Part shown: in pieces, positions 5,421 through 7,336 of the stretch
Numbering within the stretch: position 1 is the stretch's first letter
How the letters are laid out: every line of letters starts with the position of its first letter
Assembly: GCA_934667465.1 (NCBI GenBank)
Contig: CAKUMG010000266.1
Span: 1-7,336, forward strand
DNA from: an uncultured Actinoplanes sp.
GTDB taxonomy: Bacteria; Actinomycetota; Actinomycetes; Mycobacteriales; Micromonosporaceae
Direction of reading: 5' to 3'
DNA length: 7,336 nucleotides
Notes under the pieces: generated by a model
Told to the model about the DNA's origin: nothing
Databases searched by the model: none
Seen by the model: only the letters and a program-made list of their open reading frames with translations
Program-made: the position numbers and the translations under genes

Positions 5421-7088
5421 TTACTCGGTCAAAGCGGACTGACGGGCCAGCAGGTCCGTGAGGTCGCCGGCCGGCATGGGCTTCGCGAAGTGGTAGCCCT
5501 GCGCCTGGGCGCACTCCAGCTCGCGCAGCCGCGAGGCGGTGTCCGCGTCCTCGACGCCCTCGGCCACCGGCGCCAGGTTGAACGTGCGGGCGATCTGCAG
5601 CACGGCCTCGGCCACCGACGCGCCCGCGTTCTCCTGCATCGCCTGCACGAACGACTTGTCGATCTTCACCACGTCCACCGGCAGCGCGCCGAGGTGGCTC
5701 AGCGACGAGAAGCCGGTGCCGAAGTCGTCCAGCGCGATCCGGACCCCGAGGGTCTTGAGCGCCCCGAGGATGCGCGCCGACCCGGCGGTGTCGACCAGCG
5801 CCACCGATTCGGTCAGCTCCAGGACCAGCAGCTCGGGCGGCAGGCCGGTGCGCTCGAGGACGCCGCGGACCTCGTCGACCAGGTCCGGGTTACCCAGCTG
5901 GCTCGCCGACAGGTTCACGTTGAGCTCGAAGCCGGGCTCCTGCCGCTGCCAGATCGCGGCCTGCCGGCACGCCTCCTCGAGAACCCAGCCGCCGAGCCGG
6001 GACAGCAGGCCCAGCGACTCCGCCAGGTCCAGGAACGCCGCCGGGGGCAGCAGGCCACGCTCCGGATGGCGCCAGCGGACCAGGGCCTCGACGCCGACCG
6101 TACGCTCGCCGTCCAGGTGCACGATCGGCTGGTAGTGGACCTCGAACTCCTCGGCGTCGAGGGCCCGGCGCAGGTCCGCCTCCTCCTGCCGGCGCGCCTC
6201 GGCCAGCGCGAACTTCGCCGGGTCGAACCGCCGCGCGACGCCCTTGCCCTCCGCCTTGGCCTGGTAGAGCGCCTGGTCCGCCTCGCGCAGCAGGTCGTCC
6301 AGCAGCATGCCGCTGCCGCGGGTGATGGCCAGGCCGGCGCTGGCCGGGATGGTCAGCACGGCCTCCCCGGCGACCAGCGGCTGGGCCAGGTCGCGCAGGA
6401 TCCGGTTCGCCACCGAGTCGGCGATCTGGTCGTCGGCGAGCCGGGGCAGCAGCACCACGAACTCGTCGCCGCCGAGCCGGGCCACCGTGTCGTTGGAGCG
6501 GACCGCCGCGCTGAGCCGCTCGGCCGCGGTCCGCAGCATCTCGTCGCCGACCGCGTGCCCGTACGTGTCGTTGACCTCCTTGAACCCGTCCAGGTCGAAC
6601 AGGATCACGGCGGTCATCGTGTCGTCGGCGTCCGCGAGGGCGTCGGTGGCGTGGTCGAGGAACAGCTTGCGGTTGCCGACCTCGGTCAGCGGGTCGCGGA
6701 ACGCCTGCCGGGCCAGCTGTGCGCGCTGCCGGGTCAGGTCGCGGACCAGGCGCTCGTCGTTGCGGGTGCCGAGGAACTGGCGGATCAGGACGGTCGCGGC
6801 GACGGCCACGGTGAGGCCGGTCAGCTCGCGGCTGATCATGCCGCTGCTGCTCAGCCACCATCCGGCCATCACCACGGCGGCCGCCACCGGGGCATAACGC
6901 ACCAGCGGCCAGCGGCCCCCGAGCACGATCACCGCGAGGCCGAGCGCCACCACCGTCGCGCCGCCGAGCAGGTGGGCGCGCAGGCCGCCGCCGTCGAACA
7001 CCGCCGGCCACGCGAGCAGCAGCAGGGACGTGAAAATCAGCACGTCGTCCACGCAGCGCCGCACGACGTCGAGCACACCACGGCTCAT
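5421..7088 (-). CDS. Membrane-anchored GGDEF-EAL cyclic di-GMP cyclase/phosphodiesterase
   Basis: The 555-residue product has four likely N-terminal membrane segments (about residues 14-31, 38-57, 66-80 and 88-105). A short charged linker (108-128), a GGDEF domain (about 128-288) and an EAL domain (about 305-550) follow. The GGDEF domain has FDLDGFKEVND (164-174) for metal and substrate binding, an intact GGDEF signature (206-210), and an RSND inhibitory site (197-200) exactly five residues before it. The EAL domain keeps EAL (334-336), N392, E424, DDFGTG (454-459), K475, E510 in VAEGVE and Q530. Both the cyclase making cyclic di-GMP and the phosphodiesterase opening it to pGpG could therefore work. 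No PAS, GAF or periplasmic sensor domain is present, so the membrane part may be the input. The ATG at 7088 follows GGAGGT (7099 to 7094) at a good distance. A gene on the same strand ends 46 bases upstream, so co-transcription is possible. Confidence 0.95.
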   Translation of the reverse strand: MSRGVLDVVRRCVDDVLIFTSLLLLAWPAVFDGGGLRAHLLGGATVVALGLAVIVLGGRWPLVRYAPVAAAVVMAGWWLSSSGMISRELTGLTVAVAATVLIRQFLGTRNDERLVRDLTRQRAQLARQAFRDPLTEVGNRKLFLDHATDALADADDTMTAVILFDLDGFKEVNDTYGHAVGDEMLRTAAERLSAAVRSNDTVARLGGDEFVVLLPRLADDQIADSVANRILRDLAQPLVAGEAVLTIPASAGLAITRGSGMLLDDLLREADQALYQAKAEGKGVARRFDPAKFALAEARRQEEADLRRALDAEEFEVHYQPIVHLDGERTVGVEALVRWRHPERGLLPPAAFLDLAESLGLLSRLGGWVLEEACRQAAIWQRQEPGFELNVNLSASQLGNPDLVDEVRGVLERTGLPPELLVLELTESVALVDTAGSARILGALKTLGVRIALDDFGTGFSSLSHLGALPVDVVKIDKSFVQAMQENAGASVAEAVLQIARTFNLAPVAEGVEDADTASRLRELECAQAQGYHFAKPMPAGDLTDLLARQSALTE

Positions 7089-7134
7089 GACCCACCTCCC
7101 ACGGGCGGCATCATCGGTCCGGGCGGTGCCGACC

Positions 7135-7336
7135 TTAGGAAAGCCAGCGCAGCAGGCTGCTCGGATCCGCCTCGCCGCCCAGCTCGGCGTGCACCGCCGC
7201 GGCGACCTCCGGCGGCGCGCCGGGACCGGTGATCAAAAGCAGACCAGGCCAGTCCATTGCCCGCTCGTACGCCGTGCGCGCCGCCCCGGCGTCGCCGAGC
7301 ACGTAGGCGACGTCCCCCGGCTCCCCGCGCACCGGC
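7135..7336 (-). CDS. 3' end of an unidentified gene, cut by the right edge
   Basis: The last 66 codons and a TAA stop (7137 to 7135) are visible; the frame stays open to the right edge. The visible protein ends in SSLLRWLS and includes RTAYERAMDWPGLLLITGPG and a predicted helix PPEVAAAVHAEL. The piece YVLGDAGAARTAYERAM resembles one helical repeat such as a TPR half, but a single copy is not enough to call a family. A GTG at 7332 is in frame but has no visible upstream context, so I treat the gene as continuing past the edge. It lies 46 bases upstream of the GGDEF-EAL gene on the same strand with no hairpin I can defend between them, so the two may be one operon. Codon use supports real coding; function is unknown. 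Confidence 0.6.
   Translation of the reverse strand, partial: PVRGEPGDVAYVLGDAGAARTAYERAMDWPGLLLITGPGAPPEVAAAVHAELGGEADPSSLLRWLS

Noticed and set aside
7089..7134. A possible hairpin GGTC...GACC between the truncated right-edge gene and the GGDEF-EAL gene
   Set aside because: Only about four consecutive pairs form before mismatches, too weak for a terminator call.
5418..7232. A 604-codon plus-strand open frame opposite the GGDEF-EAL gene
   Set aside because: Its product is rich in Arg, Gln, His, Gly and Val without motifs, typical of an antisense shadow in high-GC DNA; the opposite strand has complete GGDEF and EAL motifs.

Overview
The window is high-GC DNA with strongly GC-biased third codon positions, GTG starts, a SpoIIAA-type anti-anti-sigma gene and a large actinobacterial NB-ARC/TPR protein. 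This points to a mycelial actinomycete, possibly Micromonosporaceae or a relative; that placement is an inference from style, not from a marker gene. Seven genes are present, two of them cut by the window edges. There is no RNA gene, insertion sequence or CRISPR array that I can support.

Left part (1-2446): a minus-strand gene begins just inside the left edge with a good ribosome binding site, behind three tandem 8-base repeats that look like an operator. Next, also on the minus strand, is a GlxA-type regulator (DJ-1/PfpI-like domain plus AraC HTH). A short intergenic region with an imperfect dyad separates it from a divergently transcribed 12-TM major facilitator transporter. The regulator/transporter pair looks like a local control unit, but no substrate can be read from the sequence. 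The transporter has no Shine-Dalgarno sequence and may be translated from a leaderless mRNA.

Middle part (2447-5408): a strong bulged hairpin separates the transporter from a convergent STAS-domain anti-sigma factor antagonist. That gene is divergent, with a 99-base shared upstream region, from a large NB-ARC plus TPR protein. The large protein closely resembles the tetratricopeptide-repeat member (FxsT) of the actinobacterial FxSxx-COOH peptide systems. Its usual companions (precursor peptide, radical-SAM maturase, FxsC) are not in the window. Its nucleotide-binding motifs carry substitutions at the positions that normally contact the nucleotide (Walker A Lys to Arg and first Gly to Gln; Walker B Asp to Glu). 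This is the most interesting item here: an apparently orphan, possibly non-hydrolysing STAND protein paired with an anti-anti-sigma factor.

Right part (5409-7336): a membrane-anchored GGDEF-EAL protein with intact cyclase, inhibitory-site and phosphodiesterase motifs lies on the minus strand, convergent with the NB-ARC/TPR gene and only 12 bases from it. Upstream of it on the same strand, and possibly in one transcript with it, is the 3' end of an unrecognised gene that runs off the right edge. The window mixes several signalling modes (AraC/GlxA transcription control, partner switching, STAND/TPR, cyclic di-GMP), but nothing in the sequence proves that they act in one pathway.
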